DNA from: Lachnospiraceae bacterium
GTDB taxonomy: Bacteria; Bacillota; Clostridia; Lachnospirales; Lachnospiraceae
Reading direction: 5' to 3'
Assembly: GCA_021199655.1 (NCBI GenBank)
Contig: JAJQHQ010000045.1
Location: 1 to 62,367 of the forward strand
Length of the DNA: 62,367 nt
The notes beneath the pieces were generated by a model. The model saw nothing but the letters and a program-made list of their open reading frames with translations, was not told where the DNA came from and searched no databases. Shown here piece after piece: positions 45,201 to 53,385 of this stretch (position 1 is its first letter; every line of letters begins with the position of its first letter). The position numbers and the translations under genes were made by a program.

Positions 45201-46457
45201 ATGAAAACATCAGATTTTTACTTTGATTTGCCGCAGGAATTAATCGCGCAGGATCCGCTGGAAGACCGGTCTGCCTCCCGGCTCCTCGTACTGGATAAGG
45301 ACACTGGCGCCATCGAGCACCGGCATTTTTACAATATTACGGAATATCTGCATCCGGGCGACTGCCTGGTGCTGAATAATACCAAAGTCATTCCTGCCCG
45401 CCTTTACGGGAATCGTGTACTGGCGGAGAATTCAGGTGATGCGTCGCAGGGCAGTGACCATGCTGTGGGTGACGGTCAGGCAGTAAGCAAGAACAATACA
45501 AAGGTTGACAGTTATAATTCAAAAAGAGATCAAGAAAATTCTGTTGATCATATGCAGACAGGTATGCGACATGTTTCCAGCGACCAGATATCAGATCATA
45601 TTCGGCATTCGACCGAAACTGAAAAAAACGGGTATCAGCTGGGTGCGACAATCGAGGTACTCCTGCTTAAACGTAAGGCGGATAATGTCTGGGAAACACT
45701 TGTACGCCCCGGCAAAAAAGCCCGCCCGGGTACGAAGATCGTATTCGGCGGCGGACTTCTCGTTGGCGAAGTCATTGATGTGGTGGAGGAAGGCAACCGT
45801 CTGATCCGGTTTACTTACGAGGGAATCTTTGAAGAAATACTGGATCAGCTGGGCCAGATGCCGCTGCCGCCCTACATTAAGCACGAATTGAAAGACAAAA
45901 ACCGTTATCAGACCGTCTACGCAAAGTATGAGGGTTCGGCTGCCACGCCGACAGCCGGCCTGCATTTTACGCCGGAACTGCTGGATCAGGTGCGAGCGAT
46001 GGGCGTGCGCATCGCGGAAGTCACTCTCCATGTGGGACTCGGCACCTTCCGGCCTGTTAAAGTTGAAGATGTGACACAGCACCATATGCACTCCGAATTT
46101 TATCAGATTACGGAAGAAGCCGCGGATATTATTCGCGAGACCAAAGCAAACGGCGGCCGCGTCATCTGCGTTGGTACGACCAGCTGCCGCACGATCGAAT
46201 CCGCAGCGCAGCGCTTCGACGGCAACATTCAGGCCTGCAGCGGCTGGACGGATATCTTCATCTATCCAGGCTATCAGTTCCGCCTGCTTGATGCACTGAT
46301 CACGAACTTCCATCTGCCGGAATCCACTCTGCTGATGCTGGTGTCCGCACTGGCCGGACGTGAAAATATCCTGAATGCGTACCGTGTGGCGGTGGAAGAG
46401 AGGTATCGGTTCTTTAGCTTCGGGGATGCGATGTTTATAACAACCATGACGCCATAA
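45201..46457 (+). CDS. queA: QueA, S-adenosylmethionine:tRNA ribosyltransferase-isomerase, with a 70-residue insertion
   Basis: Transfers and isomerises the ribosyl part of SAM to preQ1-modified tRNA in queuosine synthesis; cytosolic. 418 aa against about 345-356 usually. Conserved blocks are present: [107 protein letters not shown] and [16 protein letters not shown]. Residues about 75-145 are an added Asp/Ser/His/Asn-rich stretch, in frame. The first codons and the ribosome site (ACGGAGACG) come from the mobile element. No terminator before the convergent gene. Confidence 0.95.
   Translation: MKTSDFYFDLPQELIAQDPLEDRSASRLLVLDKDTGAIEHRHFYNITEYLHPGDCLVLNNTKVIPARLYGNRVLAENSGDASQGSDHAVGDGQAVSKNNTKVDSYNSKRDQENSVDHMQTGMRHVSSDQISDHIRHSTETEKNGYQLGATIEVLLLKRKADNVWETLVRPGKKARPGTKIVFGGGLLVGEVIDVVEEGNRLIRFTYEGIFEEILDQLGQMPLPPYIKHELKDKNRYQTVYAKYEGSAATPTAGLHFTPELLDQVRAMGVRIAEVTLHVGLGTFRPVKVEDVTQHHMHSEFYQITEEAADIIRETKANGGRVICVGTTSCRTIESAAQRFDGNIQACSGWTDIFIYPGYQFRLLDALITNFHLPESTLLMLVSALAGRENILNAYRVAVEERYRFFSFGDAMFITTMTP
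45209..45225. other. Right attachment site (attR core) inside queA codons 3-9
   Basis: ATCAGATTTTTACTTTG, identical to 25238-25254. The queA start codon (45201) lies on the element side of this core. Confidence 0.8.
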
Positions 46458-46500
46458 TTACAATAAAACAAAAATAAAATGCGCATCCGGAGACCGCGAA

Positions 46501-47649
46501 TTACTCTGTGATTGCGTGGATGTAGTCGTTTACTGCTGAGACGAAGCTGACTGTATGTTCCAATGCGTTCTGTACATTAAGGAAATAACTTCCGGTATGT
46601 TCATAAGGCGGTTTCCGACAACGGGAATTGTCAATGTACGGAAGCAGGAAATCGAAAAAAGGTTTCGCAAGAGCCGAATGGAAACCGTGCTTGTCGAGAA
46701 ACTGGCTTATCCAATACGGCATAAAATAAATGTCAGCGTGATCGTTCTGGATGGAAAGGGAAAGCAAAGCGTAGTCACTTCCGCTGAGAGAAAATCGGAG
46801 AGACAATTCAGCTGGAGAAACACGGATACTAATACCGTTCACAGCAGAAAGAGAATAAACGAACTCTGCGATCTGGTCTGGATCATAGCCGCCATTTTCT
46901 GCAAATTGGTTGATAAAGCCGGTCTCGGAAAGAGGCTTATCCGGTTTGCTGCCGGAAATGCGGTACACCCGCCGCTCAACGGTTTCTGTTTTGGTGAGAA
47001 GATGTGGAATGGCAAAAACACAGGAGGGGCTTTGATATATTTCGATTTCTGCGAGCGCAAGTTCAAAAGCATTACCGGAACTTGCATTGATAAAGTCAGA
47101 GAGTTCCTGAACACCAGAATGGATACCATCACCTACGATTAGCAAAAGTATTCGTCCGGCGGACAAATTGTTGTTCACTGCATCGACGAAGCCGGCTTCT
47201 TCATTGTAGGTAAGCAGGCCATACGGAGCCATTTTGTCTATCATTCGGAAAGATTGACCAGAGATTTTATAAAAATAATTTTCTACAATAGAATCCAGTT
47301 TTTCGCAATCCCAGGATCGTATGGCTTTTGCGTATTCGATAATTTGAGCTACGACTGTGCGTCGGGCCTCTTGGTTACGAAAAAGCTTCGTCTCGACGAC
47401 GACAATTCCGCCTGCGGGAGAGACAAATAGACAATCAATATAACCAGCTCCAACAGCAGCCGTTTCGCGGCCAATACAGATAAGGTTATCATAAAGAGGA
47501 CCGAAAGAAGCCACAGGGAGCAGATATGGATTGTCTGCCAGCAAATCCTGCAGCCAGATCTCGTTATATTCTCCAGAAAGAAGGTCTGCACGTTCGATTT
47601 TAGTGACATTATTTTCCGAATCAATCATAGCAGCAGGCTGGAATTTCAT
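46501..47649 (-). CDS. PD-(D/E)XK nuclease-like protein of unknown role
   Basis: 382 aa; GGAGGAAACAATTC precedes ATG 47649. The stretch GYIDCLFVSPAGGIVVVETKLFRN (about 68-91) gives the Asp...Glu-x-Lys pattern of restriction-type nucleases, similar to NucS/DUF91-like domains; RTVVAQIIEYAKAI follows as the usual helix. The remaining ~260 residues are unrecognised. It may be a repair or defence nuclease; no partner gene adjoins. Confidence 0.6.
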   Translation of the reverse strand: MKFQPAAMIDSENNVTKIERADLLSGEYNEIWLQDLLADNPYLLPVASFGPLYDNLICIGRETAAVGAGYIDCLFVSPAGGIVVVETKLFRNQEARRTVVAQIIEYAKAIRSWDCEKLDSIVENYFYKISGQSFRMIDKMAPYGLLTYNEEAGFVDAVNNNLSAGRILLLIVGDGIHSGVQELSDFINASSGNAFELALAEIEIYQSPSCVFAIPHLLTKTETVERRVYRISGSKPDKPLSETGFINQFAENGGYDPDQIAEFVYSLSAVNGISIRVSPAELSLRFSLSGSDYALLSLSIQNDHADIYFMPYWISQFLDKHGFHSALAKPFFDFLLPYIDNSRCRKPPYEHTGSYFLNVQNALEHTVSFVSAVNDYIHAITE

Positions 47650-47893
47650 GAATTGTTTCCTCCATTATTGTTTGTCAGGCGATCATTTAAGCCCAGATGT
47701 GGTCTGCTCTTGGAGCAGTATTTGCTTAAACTGGTTTGTGCGATACGGCGAATACCAATACAGTATACCTGTAGTAAAACATTCTCGCAAGAAAATTTCG
47801 CGATTCTTTGCGAAAAATACTTGATATTGACCGGTTGGTCAAGCATAATTAATACAACGATTGATTATACGCAACATGCAAGGAGGTGATTTT

Positions 47894-48127
47894 ATGGCCG
47901 CTGAACGATACATGATTGACAAAGACGAAAACGGTTGTCTCATTGCCAGGTATGACGGAAATGGGAGACATTATTTATGGGGCACTGGCAGCTGCAAATG
48001 GGAAGAAGATAATAAGGGTATAGCGCTTAGAGCCTGCTGCGGTTTCGATGATGATTTCTATCCCATAAGCAAGGAAGAAGCCCAAAAAGTTATCGGGGAG
48101 TATAAACGGAGGAAAGACGATGGCTGA
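47894..48127 (+). CDS. Small hypothetical protein (77 aa)
   Basis: Start ATG 47894 with a full AAGGAGGTGAT ribosome site. [67 protein letters not shown]; beta-rich N-terminal part and C-terminal helix. Overlaps the CPCC gene by 8 bp, so coupled. Confidence 0.7.
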   Translation: MAAERYMIDKDENGCLIARYDGNGRHYLWGTGSCKWEEDNKGIALRACCGFDDDFYPISKEEAQKVIGEYKRRKDDG

Positions 48128-48338
48128 TGCAGGATTGATCTGTCCGGTATGCGGAAAACATATATTTAAAGTCCGTGACTTTTATGAGGTCTGTCCAGTG
48201 TGCGGTTGGGAAGATGATGGCCTGCAGAGAGATGACCCTGACTTTGCCGGCGGCGCTAATGAACTCAGCCTGAATGAGTACAGGGCGCAGTACGAGAAAG
48301 CCCCTAAATCCATTGATCGGCCAGTTACCATAATCTGA
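48120..48338 (+). CDS. CPCC-type cysteine-rich protein
   Basis: 72 aa with two CxxC pairs (CPVCGKHIF and CPVCGWEDD) forming a probable zinc ribbon, then a [14 protein letters not shown] helix typical of CPCC-family proteins, which often occur in gene pairs with immunity-like or toxin-related small proteins. Function unknown. Confidence 0.8.
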   Translation: MADAGLICPVCGKHIFKVRDFYEVCPVCGWEDDGLQRDDPDFAGGANELSLNEYRAQYEKAPKSIDRPVTII

Positions 48339-48364
48339 AGTTTGGTTTATTTTAAGGAAATAAA

Positions 48365-49174
48365 ATGAATTTGATAGAGATTACAAATCTGGAAATACCG
48401 GAGCTGCTCCCATTTTCGCAGCTTTCGGAACGGCAATTGCTTCACTGCAATGAACCGGAGCCGGGCATGTTCGTCGCGGAAAGCCCCAATGTGATACGGC
48501 GGGCACTGGAAGCAGGCTACTGCCCGGTGTCTTTCCTGATCGAAAAAACGCAGCTGTCCAGGTCGGCGGCTGAATTGCTCTTCGGTTATCCGGATGTTCC
48601 TGTGTACACATCCGACAGGAGTGTGCTGGAAAGCATTACCGGATATTCCATGACGCGGGGCGTGTTATGCCTGATGAAGAGAAAGAAGCTTCCTGAACCA
48701 TTGGACTTCTGCCGGAACCTGCACCGGATAGCTGTCCTGGAGGACGTAATGAATCCGACCAATGTGGGTGCAATCTTCCGCTCAGCAGCAGCACTGGGTG
48801 TGGAAGCGGTCCTGCTGACAAAAGGCTGTAGCGATCCGCTGTATCGAAGGGCGGCACGGGTCAGTATGGGAACCGTGTTTCAGGTTCCCTGGGGATATCT
48901 GGAAGCAGAAAACTGGACAGAACAGTTGCATTCCTGCGGGTTCGCCACCGTGGCGATGGCTTTATGTGAAGATTCGCTGGCGCTGGACGATCCGACTCTG
49001 AATGAAATCCCGCGTCTGGCAGTAGTTCTCGGAACAGAAGGGGACGGGCTGAAATCTTCCACGATCGCCCATTGCGATTATACGGTACGAATCCCAATGT
49101 CAAACGGAGTAGATTCATTGAATGTCGCTGCCGCAAGCGCGGTCGCGTTCTGGCAGCTTTGCAGAAAAAGATAG
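48365..49174 (+). CDS. SpoU/TrmH-family RNA 2'-O-methyltransferase
   Basis: 269 aa. N-terminal substrate-binding part with the FVAESPNVIRRALEAG motif, then the knotted SPOUT domain: RIAVLEDVMNPTNVGAIFRSAAALGVEAVLL (motif 1), LAVVLGTEGDGL (motif 2) and VRIPMSNGVDSLNVAAASAVAFW (motif 3). SAM-dependent 2'-O-methylation of rRNA or tRNA; the exact site is not predictable. Confidence 0.93.
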   Translation: MNLIEITNLEIPELLPFSQLSERQLLHCNEPEPGMFVAESPNVIRRALEAGYCPVSFLIEKTQLSRSAAELLFGYPDVPVYTSDRSVLESITGYSMTRGVLCLMKRKKLPEPLDFCRNLHRIAVLEDVMNPTNVGAIFRSAAALGVEAVLLTKGCSDPLYRRAARVSMGTVFQVPWGYLEAENWTEQLHSCGFATVAMALCEDSLALDDPTLNEIPRLAVVLGTEGDGLKSSTIAHCDYTVRIPMSNGVDSLNVAAASAVAFWQLCRKR

Positions 49175-49224
49175 GAAATAAAGACAGGAAATAAAGACAG
49201 GAAATAAAGACAGGAGATAAAGAG
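49173..49224 (+). repeat. Four 13-bp tandem repeats carrying ribosome-site sequence
   Basis: AGGAAATAAAGAC x3, then AGGAGATAAAGAG. The array starts inside the stop codon region of the methyltransferase gene and ends 1 bp before ATG 49226; the last unit supplies the Shine-Dalgarno AGGAG. Confidence 0.85.
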
Positions 49225-49225
49225 A

Positions 49226-49774
49226 ATGAAGCTTGCAGTAATATTTCCCGGTATCGGTTATCATGTAGACAAACCTCTTTTGTATTACAGCAGAAAGATC
49301 GCGCAGTCATACGGATATGAGACGGTCAACGTTCCGTACGGCAACTTCCCGTCCGGAGTAAAAGGTTCCGCGGAGAAAATGGAAGCCTGCTTTTATGACG
49401 CATTGGCACAATCGGAAGAGCTTTTGAAAAACACGGATTTTTCATCGGCGACTGAAATCCTGTTCATCTCGAAAAGCATCGGTACCGCGATTGCTTCCGC
49501 TTACGGCAGCAGGCATGGCCTCCGGACACGGAATCTTTACTTTACTCCGGTAGGACAGTCTTTTCCGCTGATGGATCAGCCGGGCATCGTATTCCATGGG
49601 ACGCATGACGGCTGGGTAGAAACAGATTTAGTGAGGGAAGAATGCCGGAAAAGAGCGCTGCCTCTTTATATTTATGAAAATGCGAATCATTCGTTGGAGA
49701 CAGGCGACGTGGAAACAGATCTGGCGAATCTGCAGTCGATTATGAGGCGGGTGGCAGAGTATGTAGGGCAATGA
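49226..49774 (+). CDS. Small alpha/beta hydrolase
   Basis: 182 aa. FPGIGYHVDKPLLYYS at the N-terminus, nucleophile elbow ISKSIGTAIAS (about 85-95), acid GTHDGWVETD (about 132) and His in ENANHSLETGD (about 154), a complete catalytic triad in order. Substrate unknown. Likely one transcript with the methyltransferase; terminator follows. Confidence 0.85.
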   Translation: MKLAVIFPGIGYHVDKPLLYYSRKIAQSYGYETVNVPYGNFPSGVKGSAEKMEACFYDALAQSEELLKNTDFSSATEILFISKSIGTAIASAYGSRHGLRTRNLYFTPVGQSFPLMDQPGIVFHGTHDGWVETDLVREECRKRALPLYIYENANHSLETGDVETDLANLQSIMRRVAEYVGQ

Positions 49775-49790
49775 AATAGAAAATACGGGG

Positions 49791-49822
49791 GCATCATTCA
49801 ATGTGGTGATGCTTCTTTTTTT
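49791..49822 (+). terminator. Intrinsic terminator after the hydrolase gene
   Basis: GCATCA (49791-49796) pairs with TGATGC (49807-49812), followed by TTCTTTTTTT. Confidence 0.8.
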
Positions 49823-49872
49823 GATAAACCGTGGGCGGCTTACGGCTGAGCAGGATTATTGTGAATCATTGG

Positions 49873-49901
49873 TTGACAAATGTGCCAAAATAGTGAATAA
49901 T
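49873..49901 (+). promoter_or_regulatory. Promoter for the three-gene small-protein cassette
   Basis: TTGACA (49873-49878), 17-bp spacer, AATAAT (49896-49901). Confidence 0.6.
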
Positions 49902-50009
49902 TCTAAGAAAAAGTAGTGCAGGATTGCCGGTTGAAAAAGCAAGCTACACTTTGTTGATATAAAGGAAAAGACGGGATTTATTCTATTCAACCAGAACAGG
50001 GGGAGTTTT

Positions 50010-50276
50010 ATGGACTGTGCCATTTTAAATAGTGATAGGCAATATACGTATTTTTCGTTTCGAAATCAAACAATTCGTTTCCGAACGTCACGCCGTTTAG
50101 AACAATATACAGAAGTCCTTGAATGGGATTTTGGATATATTGTAGTAATGGCGAAGTATGAATCTGTTCCGGCAATGGAGGATTATATCGACCTGATTCC
50201 GATATTGGAGGATTTGTACATTGATGCAAATGAATTTTTATCGCCCATTCAGAAAGTGAGGATTCAATATGATTGA
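50010..50276 (+). CDS. Hypothetical protein, cassette gene 1
   Basis: 88 aa with CAGGGGGAG upstream. Beta-strand pattern (RQYTYFSFRNQTIRFRTSRRLEQYTEVLEWDFGYIVVMAKYE) then a helical end. No function known to me. Overlaps gene 2 by 8 bp. Confidence 0.65.
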   Translation: MDCAILNSDRQYTYFSFRNQTIRFRTSRRLEQYTEVLEWDFGYIVVMAKYESVPAMEDYIDLIPILEDLYIDANEFLSPIQKVRIQYD

Positions 50277-50490
50277 TATAAAGAAAGTAGCAGATGAGGC
50301 AAATATGATCATTGCTGGATATGCTTTTACCAAAAAAGGAGACAGAATTCGTGTCTTGAATTTAAACAATACAAGTCGGGCGGCCGTTTTATCATTAGAC
50401 GGAGAAATTTTGGAAGCCTGTATGCCAGATATTGAATTGACAATAGTATCTAATTATTATAATAAGAATCGTGAATTTATGGAGGTATAG
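50269..50490 (+). CDS. Hypothetical protein, cassette gene 2
   Basis: 73 aa, beta-rich (IIAGYAFTKKGDRIRVLNLNNTSRAAVLSLDGEILEACMPDIELTIV). Translationally coupled to genes 1 and 3: its TAG at 50488-50490 is 1 bp before the next ATG. Confidence 0.65.
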   Translation: MIDIKKVADEANMIIAGYAFTKKGDRIRVLNLNNTSRAAVLSLDGEILEACMPDIELTIVSNYYNKNREFMEV

Positions 50491-50491
50491 G

Positions 50492-50770
50492 ATGCCGAAA
50501 TATTATCAGTATAAGGTGGCTGGATATTATCTGTATTTCACGACAGCCTGTATCGTTGAAGCTATGCATGTACATGCCAGTGATAAAAAACTGACGCAAC
50601 AGGGTTCTGCTAAATTTTTTGTGAAAGCAAATGGAGATACAACTGTCGAGAAAAAAGGTGTGCTATCGGAACATGAAATTAATGAAATCAGAAAATTCAT
50701 CAAGGCTCATTATTTGGAGATGTATGAATTATGGTCGATTCCAAGCGATAATGGGTTTTATGGAGAGTAA
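50492..50770 (+). CDS. Hypothetical protein, cassette gene 3
   Basis: 92 aa from ATG 50492 after GGAGGTATAG. Opens YYQYKVAGYYLYFTTACIVEAMHVHASDK and ends with a helix (HEINEIRKFIKAHYLEMYELW). Three small coupled genes with no known function; such trios recur beside mobile or defence loci. Confidence 0.65.
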   Translation: MPKYYQYKVAGYYLYFTTACIVEAMHVHASDKKLTQQGSAKFFVKANGDTTVEKKGVLSEHEINEIRKFIKAHYLEMYELWSIPSDNGFYGE

Positions 50771-50970
50771 GTATGTTTTAACTTATATCTATAAAAATTA
50801 ATCTTATTTTTTGCAATTTATATTTTAACATATGCAATTAAATAATTAAAAAATATTATGGAATGACTAATGAATGTTTTTATACTTTGCGTTTTTGATT
50901 ATGCGTATAATCTAAAACCATAGATATAATAAATGGTCAAATATTCATATGAATAAGAGGAAAAGCTTCA

Positions 50971-53079
50971 ATGTCAGAAATAAAAAAATATGTTGCCCAT
51001 ATTGATTTGGATGGGAATGAACAATCGGTAAAAGAACATTTAATTGGCACTGCAAAGAAAACAGAAGAATTTGCTGCTGAATTTGGATGTGGAGAGATTG
51101 GGTATCACTGTGGGCTTTTGCACGATGTAGGAAAGTATTCAGATGCATTCCAAAAGAGAATACATAATCCTGAAAAATACGGAAAAATCGATCATTCTAC
51201 GGCGGGAGCCAAAGAAACGAAACCACTGGAAGGCATGGTGATTGCAGGACACCACAGTGGACTGATGAATGGCGGAAACAAAATAACCTCTTATGCCGGA
51301 GATAAAACCTTTTTTGGCAGAATGAAGTCGGTTATTCCTGATTACAGTGATTGGAAAAAAGACCTGTCCGAGGAAATCAATTATAATTATAAAATGCTAC
51401 AGCCGGACTTTACCCGAAAAGGTGGGTTTAGTGCGGCATTTTTTATGCGAATGCTTTATTCTTGTCTTGTGGATGCGGATTATCTGGACACAGAATGTTT
51501 TATGAATAAAGAGAAAGCAGATAATAGAAGCGGATATGATACATTTGAAATTCTGAGAAAGAAATTTGACGAATATATCGGGCCGTGGCTGAATCCGACT
51601 GGATTGATAAAACCGTTATATCAATGCAGAACTAAAATTCTCAGAGAATGTATGCAAAAAGGTGAGGAACTTCCCAAGGGTCTTTATACTCTTACTGTCC
51701 CGACTGGGGGAGGAAAAACAACTGCATCTATGGGTTTTGCATTACATCAAGTGAAAGCTCATGAAATGAAAAGAATCATTTATGTGATTCCTTATACATC
51801 CATTATTGATCAGACAGCGGAAACCTTTTCTTCTATTCTTGGAAGGCATAATGTTGTAGAACATCATTCCGGAGTGCTTTTGGATTCAGACGAGAACAAT
51901 TGCGACCCGTGACAAATAAGAAATGTTCTGGCAACAGAGAATTGGGATGCTCCTGTGATTGTGACAACGGCAGTACAGTTTTTTGAATCATTATTTGCAA
52001 ATAAAAGTTCCAAATGCAGAAAACTTCACAATCTGTGTAACAGCGTGATCATTTTTGATGAAGCGCAGACACTGCCAATTCCATATCTAAAACCATGCAT
52101 AGCGGCGATTGCGCAGTTAGTACAGAATTATGGGGCAACAGCAGTTCTCTGTACAGCCACCCAGCCAGCGTTAGAAAACTATTTTAAGGAATTTATTCCT
52201 GATTTGAAAATGCTGGAGATATGTGAAAGATGCTCTAAGGAAGAAAGTTTAGTATTTGAACGGGTTACCATCAGAAATGCTGGTATTTTGACTATGGAGC
52301 AGCTGGAAGATAGGCTGAATAAAGACAGTCAGATATTATGTATAGTAAACAGGAAATCTACTGCACAGGAACTGTATAACTGCTTAGACAATGATGGAAG
52401 ATACTGCCTTACAACGCTTATTTATCCTGCTGACAGAAAAGCAAAGATTGTGGAGATAAAACAAAGGTTAAAGGACGGAAGACCGTGCAAGGTAATATCA
52501 ACATCTCTCATAGAAGCCGGGGTGGATTTGGATTTCCCTGCGGTATATCGGGAGGAAGCCGGAATGGATTCTCTGATACAGGCCGCAGGGCGCTGCAATC
52601 GGGAGGGCAAACGCTCGAAAGAACAGAGTGAAGTGTTTTCGTTTTCACTGGAAGGAAAAAGCAACTCACATATGGAGCAGAGCCGTGGAGCGCTCCGGGA
52701 AACCATGAGAAAATATGAAAAGGTAAACAGCCCAGAGGCAATTGCTTTTTATTTTCAGTATTATCGGAAACTTTTAGGTCAGGAAAACTTGGATGAAAAA
52801 GGACTTATTAAAATATGGGATCAGACGGAGAATTTTTTCCCGTTTGCTACGGTCGCGAAAAAATTCAAGCTGATTGAAAATGACACGGAAACGATCTATA
52901 TACCTGCGGATGAGACAGTTGAAAAATATTTACAGATCATACAGTCAGGACATGCGAGCAGAACAATTTATCGGAAACTGGGGCAATATGGTGTTTCTGT
53001 GCCTGAATATCAGTTTCAGAAATTTAAAGATCAGGGACTGGTAAATGAAGTTGCAAAAAAACATATATGTGCTAAATGA
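50971..53079 (+). pseudogene. cas3: Cas3 (type I-C nuclease-helicase) with an in-frame stop codon
   Basis: One continuous frame of 702 codons broken only by TGA at 51910-51912 (codon 314). Before it: HD nuclease (His51-Asp52 in GLLHDVGKYSDAFQKR, GHHSG near 92) and helicase motif I (TVPTGGGKTTASMGF near 250). After it, in the same frame: QIRNVLATENWDAPVIVTTAVQFFESLF, the DEAQ box (near 363), TATQPAL, and motifs V-VI (STSLIEAGVDLDFP, QAAGRCNREGK). The stop separates motif I from motif II, so neither half would be a working helicase unless read through; a CGA-to-TGA change would explain it. A GTG at 51955 could restart but has only a poor ribosome site. Promoter -10 TATAAT at 50906-50911 has no clear -35. 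Confidence 0.9.
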
Positions 53080-53164
53080 TATGGAAAAATATAATTCTCA
53101 AACAGGATTGCAGTTGGATCCTGAAATGGGAATCGGTATCTTTTTTGATTGAGTATTTATGATA

Positions 53165-53249
53165 ACAGAACGGGCGACAAGGTGAATTTGTCGCCCGATG
53201 CTGCTTAACACTCAAATCTAAAATTTCAATCCACATCATTTGAGATGAC
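53165..53249 (-). ncRNA. Candidate crRNA-like regulatory RNA (CreR-type) in the cas3-cas5c gap
   Basis: On the minus strand an extended -10 (TGGTATACT; TATACT at 53261-53256) would start an RNA near 53249. About 15 nt later comes GTGGATTGAAAT (53234-53223), identical to the last 12 nt of the CRISPR repeat and containing the 11-nt crRNA handle of type I-C. A pseudo-spacer follows: TTTAGATTTGAGTGTTAA (53222-53205). A perfect 10-bp hairpin CGGGCGACAA/TTGTCGCCCG (53197-53171) and TTCTGTT close it. The handle and pseudo-spacer also lie in a CTCAAAT/ATTTGAG stem. The repeat's own GCTCCC stem is absent, so processing may differ from array crRNAs. The seed matches the cas5c promoter (53352-53369). 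Confidence 0.75.
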
Positions 53250-53320
53250 AAGAATAGTATACCAAAGTTGAAAAGAAAAAAATAGAGAAAACTGTGTAAA
53301 GAAAAAAATAGAAAAAATGG

Positions 53321-53349
53321 TTGACTTTTGTGCAATATAGTAATATTAT
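53321..53349 (+). promoter_or_regulatory. Promoter of cas5c-cas8c-cas7c-cas4-cas1-cas2
   Basis: TTGACT (53321-53326), 17-bp spacer, TATTAT (53344-53349). It separates cas3 from the rest of the operon. Confidence 0.75.
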
Positions 53350-53351
53350 AA

Positions 53352-53372
53352 TTAACAATCAAAACTAAAGAA
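53352..53372 (-). promoter_or_regulatory. Predicted Cascade target (protospacer + TTC PAM) of the CreR-like RNA
   Basis: Minus strand TTC (53372-53370) then TTTAGTTTTGATTGTTAA (53369-53352). It matches the pseudo-spacer at 16 of 18 positions; mismatches are only 6 and 12. It covers the predicted transcription start (near 53356) and ends at the cas5c ribosome site, where bound Cascade would block transcription. Confidence 0.75.
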
Positions 53373-53385
53373 AGGAGGAATGAAA

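Larger units (their letters stand above)
25238..45225 (+). mobile_element. Integrated mobile element (about 20 kb) at the 5' end of queA
   Basis: The borders are the 17-bp direct repeat ATCAGATTTTTACTTTG at 25238-25254 and 45209-45225. Copies of AAATGGTGTAGTAG lie just inside both ends. Excisionase and tyrosine integrase genes sit next to the right border. The contents differ from the flanks: phage-related, regulatory and unknown genes, lower GC, and none of the dispersed chromosomal hairpin repeats. No terminase, portal, capsid, relaxase or conjugation ATPase was recognised. It is therefore a defective prophage, a satellite or an integrative element remnant rather than a complete phage or ICE. 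Confidence 0.85.

Noticed and set aside
25238-45225. Calling the element an intact prophage or ICE.
   Set aside because: No terminase, portal, capsid, lysis cassette, relaxase or type IV secretion genes were recognised; only scattered phage relics.
50903-50920. A 9-nt match (minus TTTTAGATT) of the pseudo-spacer start at the cas3 -10 region.
   Set aside because: The three bases before the 8-nt seed match are GGT, not TTC, and the match stops at 8-9 nt; the region is AT-rich. Kept only as a possible weak second target.
51901-51957. Selenocysteine or programmed recoding at the cas3 TGA.
   Set aside because: No stem-loop typical of a bacterial SECIS follows, and Cas3 proteins do not use selenocysteine; a nonsense mutation or sequencing error is simpler.
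53165-53249. tracrRNA or anti-repeat reading of the cas3-cas5c RNA.
   Set aside because: The repeat part is in the same sense as a crRNA handle, not its complement, and the locus has no Cas9 or Cas12.
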